Assembly (NCBI GenBank): GCA_016933985.1
Contig: JAFGTU010000265.1
Location: 1-17,273, forward strand
Reading direction: 5' to 3'
Source of the DNA: Sedimentisphaerales bacterium
Lineage (GTDB): Bacteria > Planctomycetota > Phycisphaerae > Sedimentisphaerales > Anaerobacaceae
Length of the DNA: 17,273 nucleotides
The notes under the pieces were generated by a model. That model saw only the letters and a program-made list of their open reading frames with translations, did no database searches and was not told where the DNA came from. Position numbers and translations under genes: made by a program. Of this stretch, positions 1 to 7,096 are shown one piece after another. How positions within the stretch are numbered: position 1 is the first letter of the stretch; each line of letters starts with the position of its first letter.

Positions 1-666
1 AAGGTCGAAACAGTCGTCGCCATCGCCGCCAACAATCGCGCCGGCCTCGAAGGCTCGCTTTCCCGGCTGCACGGCCTCTTTTCGCAGGGCAAAAGCGACG
101 CTTCGCATTCGCTGCTGGGCCACACGATATATACAATCGACCTGGCGATGTTTCTGCCGTTCATGTCAACGGGTGGGCCGTCGGTTCAAGGCCTGGCCGA
201 GCCGGCGCAAGTATCTTCCGGGATGCTGCCGAAGCTCGCGTTCACCGTCACCGATACTCACCTGGTGATCGGCCTCGAAGCCGCCGTCGAAGGGGCGGTT
301 CGCAAGTTGAGTGCGGATGCCTCCGATCTGCCGAGCTGGTTCCGCAAAGCCAAAGCCGCCATCCCGGACGTCGTCGGAACGGCCGACCTGCAGGACGATG
401 CCGCCGCTGCGGAAGTCCTTTGGAAGACCCTTAAACAAGCCGCCGAGGAGGCCGACAAATCCAAAGGCGAATCGGATCGCTCAATCAAGGTCGGATTAGG
501 CTCCTCAGGCCTTATGTTCTCGCAGACCGGCGTTGATTTCGTAAATCCCGGCCTGCTGCCCGATTTCGAGGCCGTCCTAAAATACTTCGGAATCTCCGCA
601 GCATACGGAATCGCAAGACAAGACGGATTCTTCTTCGAATTCAAATACCTAAGTGAGGAAAAGTGA
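1..666 (+). CDS. Unidentified protein, C-terminal part (5' truncated)
   Basis: The frame is open from the first base of the window and stops at TGA 664-666, giving 221 residues of a longer protein whose start lies outside. I do not recognise the family with confidence. The visible part is alanine-rich and soluble-looking. It has a short hydrophobic stretch (TIDLAMFLPFM) near residue 50, a segment reading LVIGLEAAVEGAVRKL near residues 85-100, and an acidic helix-prone segment after it. It ends in an aromatic-rich stretch (GFFFEFKYL). The phrase 'display of a stored value then index' resembles planctomycetal DUF3352-type proteins, but this is only an impression. It converges with hisG, leaving 67 bases between the two stops. 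The internal ATG at 148 is not the true start, because coding-like sequence continues upstream of it. Confidence 0.6.
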   Translation, partial: KVETVVAIAANNRAGLEGSLSRLHGLFSQGKSDASHSLLGHTIYTIDLAMFLPFMSTGGPSVQGLAEPAQVSSGMLPKLAFTVTDTHLVIGLEAAVEGAVRKLSADASDLPSWFRKAKAAIPDVVGTADLQDDAAAAEVLWKTLKQAAEEADKSKGESDRSIKVGLGSSGLMFSQTGVDFVNPGLLPDFEAVLKYFGISAAYGIARQDGFFFEFKYLSEEK

Positions 667-687
667 GCTAAGGTAAGCGGAATCCCC

Positions 688-711
688 GACTTTAGTCACT
701 TTTGACTTTAG
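688..711. repeat. Short direct and inverted repeat between convergent genes
   Basis: The octamer GACTTTAG occurs twice (688-695 and 704-711). Between them AGTCA (694-698) can pair with TGACT (703-707) over a CTTT loop. It lies between two convergent stops, where a bidirectional terminator would be expected. The stem is only 5 bp and the following T-rich sequence is weak, so a terminator role is unproven. Confidence 0.25.
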
Positions 712-733
712 GCATTTTCAACCGCATGGTCGG

Positions 734-1609
734 TCAGTGTATCACTTTATTTAGCGGATAAGTGATTATGCCTGAAGCGCCGGCTCGCTTGAGCGCCGGC
801 ACGAGCGACCGCTCGGTCTTCTCATCTATGATAACCTCTATCGCTATGTAGTTCGCATCGGCCAGGGGCGAGATTGTCGGGCTCTTTTCGGCCGGCAAGA
901 CCTTCAGTATCGAATCAAGGGCGGCTTTCTTGATGTTCAGCTTCAGGCCCACTTTGCTGCGGGCCTCGATCGCCGCGTTGAGCAGTATTGCGATGTTCTC
1001 AGTTTTCTCCCTCTTGAACTTATCCTTCCATGCCTGCTTATTTGCGATCAGCCTGGTCGTTGATACCACCACCGTATCGACTATCCGCAGATTGTTTGCT
1101 CTCAGGGATGTTCCGGTTTCGGTAAGCTCGACGATGGCATCGACCAGCCTGGCCTTGACCTCCGTGGCCCCCCAGCTAAACTCAACCTTCACCTTGACAT
1201 TCTTCTCGGCGAAGTATTTCTCGACCACCTTGACCAGCTCGGTTGCGATAATTCCGCCGGCCAAATCCTTGGCGGTTTTGACTTTTGACTCATTGGGCAC
1301 GGCCAGCACCCACCTGGCCGGGTTGCTCGTCCGCTTGCTGTAGGGCAGCTCACAGACATCGACCACATCAGAGCCATTCTCCATTATCCAGTCGTACCCG
1401 GTAATGCCGGCATCGAGCACGCCGTCGGCTACGTACCTGCTCATCTCCTGCGCACGCAGACATATAGGCTCTATTTGCTCGTCGTCTATGTGCGGCAGGT
1501 AGTTTCTATCGGCGTCCAGAATCCCGAAGCCCGCCTTGCCGAAAAGTTCAATCGTGGCCTCTTGCAGGCTCCCCGCCGGGATGCCTAATCTCAACACATT
1601 ATTCGACAT
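734..1609 (-). CDS. hisG: ATP phosphoribosyltransferase, long form (HisG)
   Basis: HisG catalyses the first step of histidine synthesis, joining ATP and PRPP to give phosphoribosyl-ATP, in the cytoplasm. The 291-residue product begins with the family opening LRLGIPAGSLQEATIELF and has the DAGITGYDW segment (residues 66-74). The PRPP-binding loop ELTETGTSLRANNL lies at about 161-174. Residues from about 217 to the end form the PII/ACT-like histidine-binding domain that marks the long, HisZ-independent form, ending in the typical GASGIITYPLNKVIH. The length fits the long-form family. It is the last gene of the minus-strand nusA operon, 73 bases after the HhH-GPD gene, with no other his gene in the window. 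The ATG at 1609 has only a weak purine-rich ribosome site. Feedback control by histidine is expected from the C-terminal domain. Confidence 0.95.
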   Translation of the reverse strand: MSNNVLRLGIPAGSLQEATIELFGKAGFGILDADRNYLPHIDDEQIEPICLRAQEMSRYVADGVLDAGITGYDWIMENGSDVVDVCELPYSKRTSNPARWVLAVPNESKVKTAKDLAGGIIATELVKVVEKYFAEKNVKVKVEFSWGATEVKARLVDAIVELTETGTSLRANNLRIVDTVVVSTTRLIANKQAWKDKFKREKTENIAILLNAAIEARSKVGLKLNIKKAALDSILKVLPAEKSPTISPLADANYIAIEVIIDEKTERSLVPALKRAGASGIITYPLNKVIH

Positions 1610-1627
1610 AGTCTTCGTCTTTCACAG

Positions 1628-1640
1628 TTGGCCGGGCCAA
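1628..1640. promoter_or_regulatory. 13-bp perfect palindrome upstream of hisG
   Basis: TTGGCC-G-GGCCAA lies 19 bases upstream of the hisG ATG in the 73-base gap between hisG and the HhH-GPD gene. The symmetry is perfect around a single central base, which suits a dimeric repressor site better than an RNA hairpin with a proper loop. No matching second copy was seen. Operator function is a guess. Confidence 0.2.
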
Positions 1641-1682
1641 TACACGGAATTCACCGTCAACACGCGCACCGAGCATCGAGTA

Positions 1683-2336
1683 TTACTTCTTGACCTTCTT
1701 AGTCGGAGTCCTGGTCTTGGTTGTCTTCTTCTTATGTGATTCGCTCTCGCTTCGCAGCAGATCGTAAAACTCATAGCCGTTTTTGGCTGAGATCTGCTTG
1801 GCCAGGAAACCTCCTATTTCCTGCTCGGTGGCGTCCGGATTGACCAGCTCGTTGTCGCGAAGATAATCCAGCATCCTGGAGGTAAGCGGTATTGTGTGCC
1901 CGCCGAGCGCGGTAAGCATACAATAGTCAACGGCAAACTTGCTCACGCCGTCGGTCTTTTCCAGGGCCGTCCTCGCCGGGCGCTTGCCCATTTTCTTGAG
2001 CGATTCCAGGCTGACTTGGTGGTGCTCGTCGAAAATGCACCGCAGCGCCCTTGTCAGCCTTGCCGCAGTCTCGTGCATAGCGGGCGTATCGATGCCTATC
2101 ATCTCAACAATATCATCCGTCCGGGAGACGCGAAGATCGTTCAAATCAACGAAGTAATCGTCGAATCGCTTCAGCGCCGATGTCGCTTTATCCGCAGCGA
2201 TGTGTTCGCTGATAATCGCGTAAACAAGGGCGTTCACCGGCTCTTCATATACGGCCTTCTGAACATCCGCGCGCTTCTTCTTCAATGAGCCGTAAAGCTT
2301 CAGGACTTTTTTAGAGTAGTTTTTGCTGTTCTTCAT
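1683..2336 (-). CDS. Divergent HhH-GPD (endonuclease III-like) protein, apparently inactive
   Basis: The 217-residue protein follows the endonuclease III fold in order. Helix PVNALVYAIISEHIAADKA (about 33-51) matches the Nth helix PFELLIAVLLSAQATD. A stretch of helices runs through MIGIDTPAMHETAARL (79-94), then a helix-hairpin-helix-like TDGVSKFAVDYCM (128-140). The Nth catalytic lysine (GVGRKTA) aligns with Phe134 and the catalytic aspartate (VDTHIFR) aligns with Thr152, so glycosylase/lyase chemistry is unlikely. The four C-terminal iron-sulfur cysteines are absent. The protein ends instead in a lysine/threonine tail (HKKKTTKTRTPTKKVKK, 201-217) that could bind nucleic acid. It starts 24 bases after the rbfA stop with AGCAGG upstream, so it is co-transcribed with the nusA-infB-rbfA genes. 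Fold assignment is fairly secure; the role is unknown. Confidence 0.8.
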   Translation of the reverse strand: MKNSKNYSKKVLKLYGSLKKKRADVQKAVYEEPVNALVYAIISEHIAADKATSALKRFDDYFVDLNDLRVSRTDDIVEMIGIDTPAMHETAARLTRALRCIFDEHHQVSLESLKKMGKRPARTALEKTDGVSKFAVDYCMLTALGGHTIPLTSRMLDYLRDNELVNPDATEQEIGGFLAKQISAKNGYEFYDLLRSESESHKKKTTKTRTPTKKVKK

Positions 2337-2360
2337 GTCATAACCTGCTTTTCGAATCAG

Positions 2361-2783
2361 CTACGAAGCCGCCTCGCCCGAGTCTTGTTGTTCGTCTTTG
2401 TGTTTGTACTCATTCGCCGCCTGATCTATCAGCCGCATAATCTCAAGCGTCTTCTTGAACTGTTCGTCTTTGTGAAAGCGCAGAACCGGGCAGAACTTGC
2501 TTCGCAGTCTGCCGGCCACCATGGACTGTATGCGCGACTTGGCATGGTCTATCGCAAGAAACGTCTTGTTTTGTGCGGAAGCGTCTTTGCCGAAGATACT
2601 CAGATAGACTTCGGCATTGCGCAAGTCAGGCGACATATCGACGTGCGTAATGCTCACGAAGCCCTCAATTCGCGGGTCGCTCAGATGGTGTGCAATGGCG
2701 TCGCTAACAACTTCCTTGACTACGCGTGCCACTCTTTCTTGCCTTCGACTCGCCATCATTCGCTCGCATATCGCTCCGCGCAT
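2361..2783 (-). CDS. rbfA: Ribosome-binding factor A (RbfA)
   Basis: RbfA is a cold-shock 30S assembly factor that helps 16S rRNA 5' end maturation. The protein has the family's KH-like layout: RRQERVARVVKEVVSDAIAHHL, then DPRIEGFVSITHVDMSPDLRNAEVYLSIFG, and the C-terminal VAGRLRSKFCPVLRFHKDEQ with the conserved arginine-rich helix. The longest frame (140 residues) opens with MRGAICERMM. Family members normally begin a few residues before RxxRV, so the true start is more likely Met9 or Met10 (2759 or 2756) than 2783. The GGAAAG before 2783 sits too close to that ATG to be a good ribosome site. It lies 45 bases after infB in the classic nusA-infB-rbfA order. The acidic Q/D/E tail after residue 128 is lineage-specific. 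Confidence 0.93.
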   Translation of the reverse strand: MRGAICERMMASRRQERVARVVKEVVSDAIAHHLSDPRIEGFVSITHVDMSPDLRNAEVYLSIFGKDASAQNKTFLAIDHAKSRIQSMVAGRLRSKFCPVLRFHKDEQFKKTLEIMRLIDQAANEYKHKDEQQDSGEAAS

Positions 2784-2828
2784 CTTTCCGTTGTGTCGCG
2801 GTCCGCCGGAGGTCCGCCGGATGCGAAA

Positions 2829-5513
2829 TTAACTGCTGAGGCTCCTCGCCACCTTAATGATCTCGTAGAATTCCAAAACGTCGTCTATTTTAATATCGTC
2901 AAAGCCCGCAATCTTGATGCCGCATTCCAGACCGGCTTTGACCTCACGAGCGTCGTCCTTGAAATGCTTGAGTGAATCAAGACTGAGACTGTCTTTCATA
3001 ACGATGTTGTCCCGTATCAGGCGTGCCTTGGCGCTCTTTGCCGCAACTCCGCTGGTTACGTAACAGCCTGCTATCGTGCCGAGTCTTGAAATCTTGAACG
3101 TCGCTCGGACCGTGGCGCGGCCAAGCGTTTTCTCCTGTTCCTCGGGTTCGAGCAGACCGACCATCGACTTCTCGAGGTCTTCGGTGATCCGGTAGATTAT
3201 GTTATAGAGCCTTATTTCGACGCCCTTTGACTCGGCGATCCTGCCGGCCTGCTCCTCCGGCACAACATTGAAACCGATGATGATTGCATTTGACGCTTCA
3301 GCCAGCACTACATCGCCTTCGGTAATGCCCCCCGGAGCTGCGTGAAGTATGCGAATCTTGACTTCATCCGTGCTCATATCCGACAAATACTTGGTCAAAA
3401 CATCGACAGAGCCCTGCACGTCCGCACGGATGATAATGTTCAATTCCTCTGTTTTGCCGGCCTCTATCTGGCTGAACAAATTGTCCAGGGTGACCTGCTT
3501 GCGCTCCGCGAGTGAGTCTTCTCTCGAACGGGTCTGGTTCTCCTCCGCGGCGGACTTGGCCTTGTTGATGTCGTCGAGGCAGTAGAAACGGTCGCCTGCC
3601 TGCGGAACGTCGCCGAGCCCCGTTATCTCCACCGGCGTGGAGCTCGAAGCCGACTTGATAATCTTGCCGAGGCTGTCTCGCAACTGCTTTACCCTTCCGA
3701 AGGTGCCGCCGGCCAGGACAATATCACCTTGCTTCAGTTGCCCTTCTTTGATCAGCAAAGTTGCGACCGGTCCCCGCTTGGACGACATCCGCGCCTCAAC
3801 AACCCAGCCCATTGCAGGGATCGTATCATCCGCTTTGAGCTCCAGCAGCTCGCCGGTCATGTCCAGATGCTCAAGCAGGTTGTCGATGCCTTCGCCGGTA
3901 ATCGCGCTTGTCTTGACAACGTCAGTTTTGCCTCCCCATTCTGTCGGCGTTAAATCCTGCTCGGAGAACTGCGCATAGATGCGGTTTATATCAACACCGG
4001 GCAAATCTATCTTGTTCAACGCTATGATGATCGGCACTCCCGCCGCCCTGCTGTGAGCAATAGCTTCAACCGTCTGAGGCATCACTCCGTCATCGGCGGC
4101 CACCACCAGGACCACAACATCCGTCATATTGGCGCCGCGGGCGCGCATGGCGGTAAAAGCCTCGTGACCCGGTGTATCCAAAAACGTAACCTTCTTGCCG
4201 TCCCAGCTTATCTGGGAAGCGCCGATATGTTGTGTGATGCCCCCCGCCTCGCCCGCAGCAACCTTGGTTGATCGGATCTTGTCGAGAAGACTCGTCTTGC
4301 CGTGGTCAACGTGTCCGAGCATCGCGGCAACAACCGCTCGCCTGGTCAAGTTCTTCTTCTCGCGTTCTTCGAATTCGGTTCGTATCTGTTGTTCCAAGGA
4401 CCTTTGCTCTTCGAGGATCAGCTCGGTTTCGAACTCGAGCGCCACCAGCTCCGCGACGTCATTGTTGATGGTCTGGTTTGCCGTCGCCAGCACCCCCTGC
4501 TCCATCAGCTTGGCGATGATATCGGATGCTTTAACGGCCAGCGCTGCCGACAAAGCCTTTACCGTAATCGGCCCGTTGACCGCCACTTTCTTAGGCCTGG
4601 CGTGAACCATGGCTTCACGGTCCGCTCTTGTTGCAATCTTGCGCATCGGACGCAGTCGCAATCCTTCCCCGCCGGCCGCATCAAGCCGGGCTCGCCTCTC
4701 GTCGATATCGCGCTGCCGCCATTTTGTACCGCGGTGTTTTCTTTCCGTTTCGGTTTCTTGCTCGTCTCGCCGCCGCCCGTGCGTTCTTTCCTTCGAGCGC
4801 TTGGCCCCATGCTTCTTGACGCCGGACGAGAGTGTATCCAGACCTTCCTCATCTTCCTCCTGGTATATCAAAGGTTCGGTTACAGGCGCATCGTACCATG
4901 CCCTCGATTTCGGTCTTGGACGACGCACCGGCTCGGGCGCCTCGATTCGAACCACCTTAGGCCCGCTCAATTTCGCCGGCGCTGGTTTCTTCATCATAGG
5001 CCCGGCAGGCAGTATCGGCTCAGGTTCTTTCGGAGGCTTGACCACAAGGGGCTTAACCTTCGCGACGCGCTTGGTCTTCTCGACTTTCTGAACCTTTTTT
5101 TCTTCAGGCCTCTCTTCCGCAATCGGCGGCTCTTCAGTGGCCACGGCAACGCTGGAATCAACTTCCACGCTCTCGGTGGCCTTCAAAGCAGCTTCTGCCG
5201 TTTCGATCGGCTCGTCTTCCGCTGCATCAATCGCCTTCTCCTGGGGCTCTTGGGTCTCGACAGCCTTTTGGGCTGGTTTCTTCTTGGCCTTTCTTGTGAT
5301 TCGCACCTTCTTGAGGTCAACCTTCTCCGCAGTCTCAACGGTTGTAACATTCTCACCTTCGCTGAACCATTCGCGAATGGTGGCTGCAAGACCGGCTTTT
5401 ATGACGGACATGTGGTTCTTGACGTCGAGACCCTCATCCTGGCACTTCTTCACAATTGAAGTGCTCTTAACACCTAACTCCTTGGCCAAAATATAGACTC
5501 TTGTTGAAGCCAA
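2829..5513 (-). CDS. infB: Translation initiation factor IF-2 (InfB)
   Basis: IF-2 is the GTPase that places initiator tRNA on the 30S subunit and promotes 50S joining. Residues 1-50 form a first IF2_N domain (RVYILAKELGVKSTSIVKKC). About 55-300 is a long charged, proline- and lysine-rich linker. A second IF2_N domain (ITVKALSAALAVKASDIIAKL) lies near 316-360. The G domain follows with GHVDHGKT (400-407), DTPGH (446-450) and NKID (500-503), then domains II-IV ending in GLECGIKIAGFDDIKIDDVLEFYEI. The 894-residue length is normal for long-linker IF-2. The start codon is TTG at 5513-5511. The next in-frame ATG (Met35) would remove most of IF2_N, and an AGGAG lies 6 bases before the TTG. It is 9 bases after the nusA stop and so translationally linked to it. 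Confidence 0.97.
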   Translation of the reverse strand: MASTRVYILAKELGVKSTSIVKKCQDEGLDVKNHMSVIKAGLAATIREWFSEGENVTTVETAEKVDLKKVRITRKAKKKPAQKAVETQEPQEKAIDAAEDEPIETAEAALKATESVEVDSSVAVATEEPPIAEERPEEKKVQKVEKTKRVAKVKPLVVKPPKEPEPILPAGPMMKKPAPAKLSGPKVVRIEAPEPVRRPRPKSRAWYDAPVTEPLIYQEEDEEGLDTLSSGVKKHGAKRSKERTHGRRRDEQETETERKHRGTKWRQRDIDERRARLDAAGGEGLRLRPMRKIATRADREAMVHARPKKVAVNGPITVKALSAALAVKASDIIAKLMEQGVLATANQTINNDVAELVALEFETELILEEQRSLEQQIRTEFEEREKKNLTRRAVVAAMLGHVDHGKTSLLDKIRSTKVAAGEAGGITQHIGASQISWDGKKVTFLDTPGHEAFTAMRARGANMTDVVVLVVAADDGVMPQTVEAIAHSRAAGVPIIIALNKIDLPGVDINRIYAQFSEQDLTPTEWGGKTDVVKTSAITGEGIDNLLEHLDMTGELLELKADDTIPAMGWVVEARMSSKRGPVATLLIKEGQLKQGDIVLAGGTFGRVKQLRDSLGKIIKSASSSTPVEITGLGDVPQAGDRFYCLDDINKAKSAAEENQTRSREDSLAERKQVTLDNLFSQIEAGKTEELNIIIRADVQGSVDVLTKYLSDMSTDEVKIRILHAAPGGITEGDVVLAEASNAIIIGFNVVPEEQAGRIAESKGVEIRLYNIIYRITEDLEKSMVGLLEPEEQEKTLGRATVRATFKISRLGTIAGCYVTSGVAAKSAKARLIRDNIVMKDSLSLDSLKHFKDDAREVKAGLECGIKIAGFDDIKIDDVLEFYEIIKVARSLSS

Positions 5514-5519
5514 AAAAGT

Positions 5520-5524
5520 CTCCT
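5520..5524 (-). promoter_or_regulatory. infB Shine-Dalgarno overlapping the nusA stop codon
   Basis: On the minus strand the order is TAG (nusA stop) immediately followed by GAG, which creates AGGAG out of the last two bases of the stop codon plus three more. Six bases separate it from the TTG start of infB. This fixes the unusual TTG start and suggests that ribosomes finishing nusA help start infB. Confidence 0.65.
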
Positions 5525-6776
5525 AATCCGTTCTCTGTTGCCCTTGTTCCTGCTCTTGGCTTTCTATGGCTTCTGCCTCTCTGTCTTCGTCCGGGACGTG
5601 TTCGGCCTGGTCCTTATTCGATTCGACCGCCATGAGTCTTACTTCCTTGCCGGCCGCCTCAACCAACGCCTCGGCCGTACCAGCTTCGAGTCCCAGCTCA
5701 CCAACCAAAGGCTCAACGCCTACGTCGTCCAGGTCGAGCACCGATATGACCCCCAGCGCTATAAGCTTGTCAACTATTGCCTCATCCGCGCCCTCAACCG
5801 TTTTTAGACATTTTGTCAGACGTTCGATTCCCTGATTGTACTCGTCCGGCGTCAGGATATCGATGTCCCAGCCCGTAAGCCGAGCCGCGAGCCGGACGTT
5901 CTGCCCATGTTTGCCGATAGCAAGGCTCAACTGGTCCTCATCGACGACAACCGTGGCTCTTCCAAGCTCGAAACACAGTGCTATCTCGCTAACCTTCGCG
6001 GGCATAAGTGCGTTGGCAACAAGAGTTTGCGACGATTCGTTCCATCGCACAATATCTATCTTCTCGCCCCCAAGCTCTTCAACTATATTCTTGATCCTGC
6101 TGCCGCGCACACCCACACACGCCCCAACCGGGTCAACTTTGTCGTCGAAGGTAGCCACAGCCACTTTTGTGCGGTACCCCGCCTCGCGCGCCAGAATACG
6201 GATCTCAATGATCTTCTCGCTAATCTCAGGCACTTCCAGCTCAAACAAACGGCGGATAAAAAGAGGATGAGTTCGAGACAGGATAATCTTGACTTGACTG
6301 GCGTTTTCCTTGACGTCGAGAATCAGGCATCGAATTCGCTCGCCGGGTCTGTGCGTCTGGCCCATTATCTGTTCGCCCTTAGGCATGAAGCCCTCCGTCC
6401 AGTGATCAAGGTTCACGATCACCGTTCCCGCCTCGTAACGAACAACGGTCCCGCTGATGATTTCCCCTTTTCGCTGGACGAACTCGCTGTAGATGCTGTC
6501 CCTCTCATCGGCACGTATCTTCTGGATCATCACCTGCTTGGCCGTCTGAGCAGGAATCCGCCCCAGCTGGCGTATGTCGATCTCCACGTTGTCCTTCATC
6601 GCAGAGATATCCCCGGTCTCGCGGTTGATCTTCACGACTACGGTGCTTTCAAGATCGCCAAAATGCTTCCTTGCCGCCGAGACCATTGCCTCTTCAAGGT
6701 CCACGAATATCGATTCACGATCAATATTCTTGTCGCGGGCGATGTTATCCACTATTCTGAGCAGTTCCTGACTCAT
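5523..6776 (-). CDS. nusA: Transcription termination/antitermination factor NusA
   Basis: NusA binds RNA polymerase and nascent RNA and modulates pausing, termination and antitermination. The 417 residues hold the N-terminal polymerase-binding domain (1-100, with FVDLEEAMVSAARKHFG). The S1 domain follows (about 103-170, EIISGTVVRYEAGTVIVNLDHWTEGFMP), then KH1 (GACVGVRGSRIKNIVEELGGEKIDIV, 218-243) and KH2 (LSLAIGKHGQNVRLAARLTGWDIDI, 283-307). A single helix-hairpin-helix-type C-terminal domain lies near 325-378. A 40-residue acidic, glutamine-rich tail closes it. ATG 6776 is preceded by the purine-rich GAAGAG. It is the first gene of the operon; the usual rimP partner upstream is missing. The 616-base leader carries hairpins and an intrinsic terminator, so attenuation is likely, and NusA itself would be a natural effector. 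Confidence 0.97.
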   Translation of the reverse strand: MSQELLRIVDNIARDKNIDRESIFVDLEEAMVSAARKHFGDLESTVVVKINRETGDISAMKDNVEIDIRQLGRIPAQTAKQVMIQKIRADERDSIYSEFVQRKGEIISGTVVRYEAGTVIVNLDHWTEGFMPKGEQIMGQTHRPGERIRCLILDVKENASQVKIILSRTHPLFIRRLFELEVPEISEKIIEIRILAREAGYRTKVAVATFDDKVDPVGACVGVRGSRIKNIVEELGGEKIDIVRWNESSQTLVANALMPAKVSEIALCFELGRATVVVDEDQLSLAIGKHGQNVRLAARLTGWDIDILTPDEYNQGIERLTKCLKTVEGADEAIVDKLIALGVISVLDLDDVGVEPLVGELGLEAGTAEALVEAAGKEVRLMAVESNKDQAEHVPDEDREAEAIESQEQEQGQQRTD

Positions 6777-6806
6777 CGTCGTTTCTCTTCAAAAATCCGG
6801 CATCTA

Positions 6807-6855
6807 TTCCACTTTGCCCGCCTGCCAATATCTCAGCAGGACAAAAAAAGTGGAA
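6807..6855 (-). promoter_or_regulatory. Alternative stem competing with the nusA leader terminator
   Basis: In the minus-strand RNA the segment UUCCACUUU (plus 6847-6855), part of the terminator's 3' arm and U-tract, is also fully complementary over 9 bp to AAAGUGGAA (plus 6807-6815) further downstream. This second fold encloses its own 5-bp hairpin CCUGC/GCAGG (6836-6840 with 6821-6825). The terminator and the alternative fold cannot form together. The alternative ends about 30 bases upstream of the nusA start codon. Pairings are seen; a switching role is inferred. Confidence 0.4.
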
Positions 6856-6873
6856 ACTCAACAGTTTCCACTT
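6843..6873 (-). terminator. Intrinsic terminator 66 bases upstream of nusA
   Basis: On the minus strand AAGTGGAAACT (6863-6873) and AGTTTCCACTT (6848-6858) form a perfect 11-bp stem with a 4-base GTTG loop, followed directly by an uninterrupted T-tract (6843-6849). The T-run is present only in the minus direction, which fixes the orientation. Its place just before the nusA start makes it either the end of a leader or small RNA, or an attenuator that must be read through to express nusA. Confidence 0.75.
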
Positions 6874-6899
6874 CAACCGCCCCATCACGAAAGCCCTCA

Positions 6900-6926
6900 G
6901 GTCTCCTTCTTGGCTTGAAGAAGACC
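6900..6926 (-). promoter_or_regulatory. 10-bp hairpin in the nusA leader
   Basis: Minus-strand GGTCTTCTTC (6917-6926) pairs with GAAGGAGACC (6900-6909) across a 7-base loop. All ten pairs form when one G-U wobble is allowed. On the plus strand the same position is an A-C mismatch, so the structure favours minus-strand RNA. It sits between the T-tract at 6927-6932 and the intrinsic terminator. Confidence 0.5.
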
Positions 6927-6950
6927 AAAAAAGGCTTCCGACAGGAAAGC
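6927..6950 (-). terminator. Weak terminator-like hairpin with T-tract
   Basis: Minus-strand GCTTTCC (6944-6950) pairs with GGAAGC (6934-6939) across a TGTC loop, with one bulged base, and is followed by CTTTTTTGG (T6 at 6927-6932). The stem is short, so efficiency would be low. It directly abuts the large hairpin at 6951-7016 and may work in tandem with the stronger terminator at 6843-6873. Confidence 0.4.
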
Positions 6951-7016
6951 AACGAACAGAGGTTGTAGGCTTCTCAAACTACATCATCTGCCTCCGGTAA
7001 AAAAACCTCGTTCGTT
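6951..7016 (-). ncRNA. Large imperfect hairpin, candidate structured RNA in nusA leader
   Basis: On the minus strand AACGAAC (7010-7016) and AGGTT (7004-7008) pair with AACCT (6960-6964) and GTTCGTT (6951-6957), interrupted only by a 1/2-base internal loop. An inner AGGC (6990-6993) with GCCT (6967-6970) continues the structure, capped by a 19-base loop. This gives at least 16 bp over 66 bases. I do not recognise it as a known riboswitch or small RNA. It could be a leader element of nusA or part of a small RNA ending at 6843. Confidence 0.4.
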
Positions 7017-7096
7017 TCCCGGCGTTGAAGCAGAAACATCGATTTCCGAGCCACCGTTTCGACAAAGCGCGAGCACCCAAGTCAATTGTTGTTCGC

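Noticed and set aside
4302..5459. 385-codon open frame on the plus strand opposite infB
   Set aside because: It lies wholly antisense to a certain IF-2 gene, is very rich in Arg, Leu and Phe as expected from the reverse of a Lys/Glu/Ala-rich linker, and shows no family motif or ribosome site.
6843..6873. The 6848-6873 stem as a terminator for plus-strand transcription
   Set aside because: On the plus strand the stem is followed by CAACCGCC with no T-run. The homopolymer lies on the other side, so only minus-strand termination is supported.
5907..6968. 353-codon open frame on the plus strand opposite nusA and its leader
   Set aside because: It is antisense to the conserved S1 and KH domains, runs through the minus-strand hairpins, and has no recognisable domain. 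Codon pattern follows nusA, not this frame.
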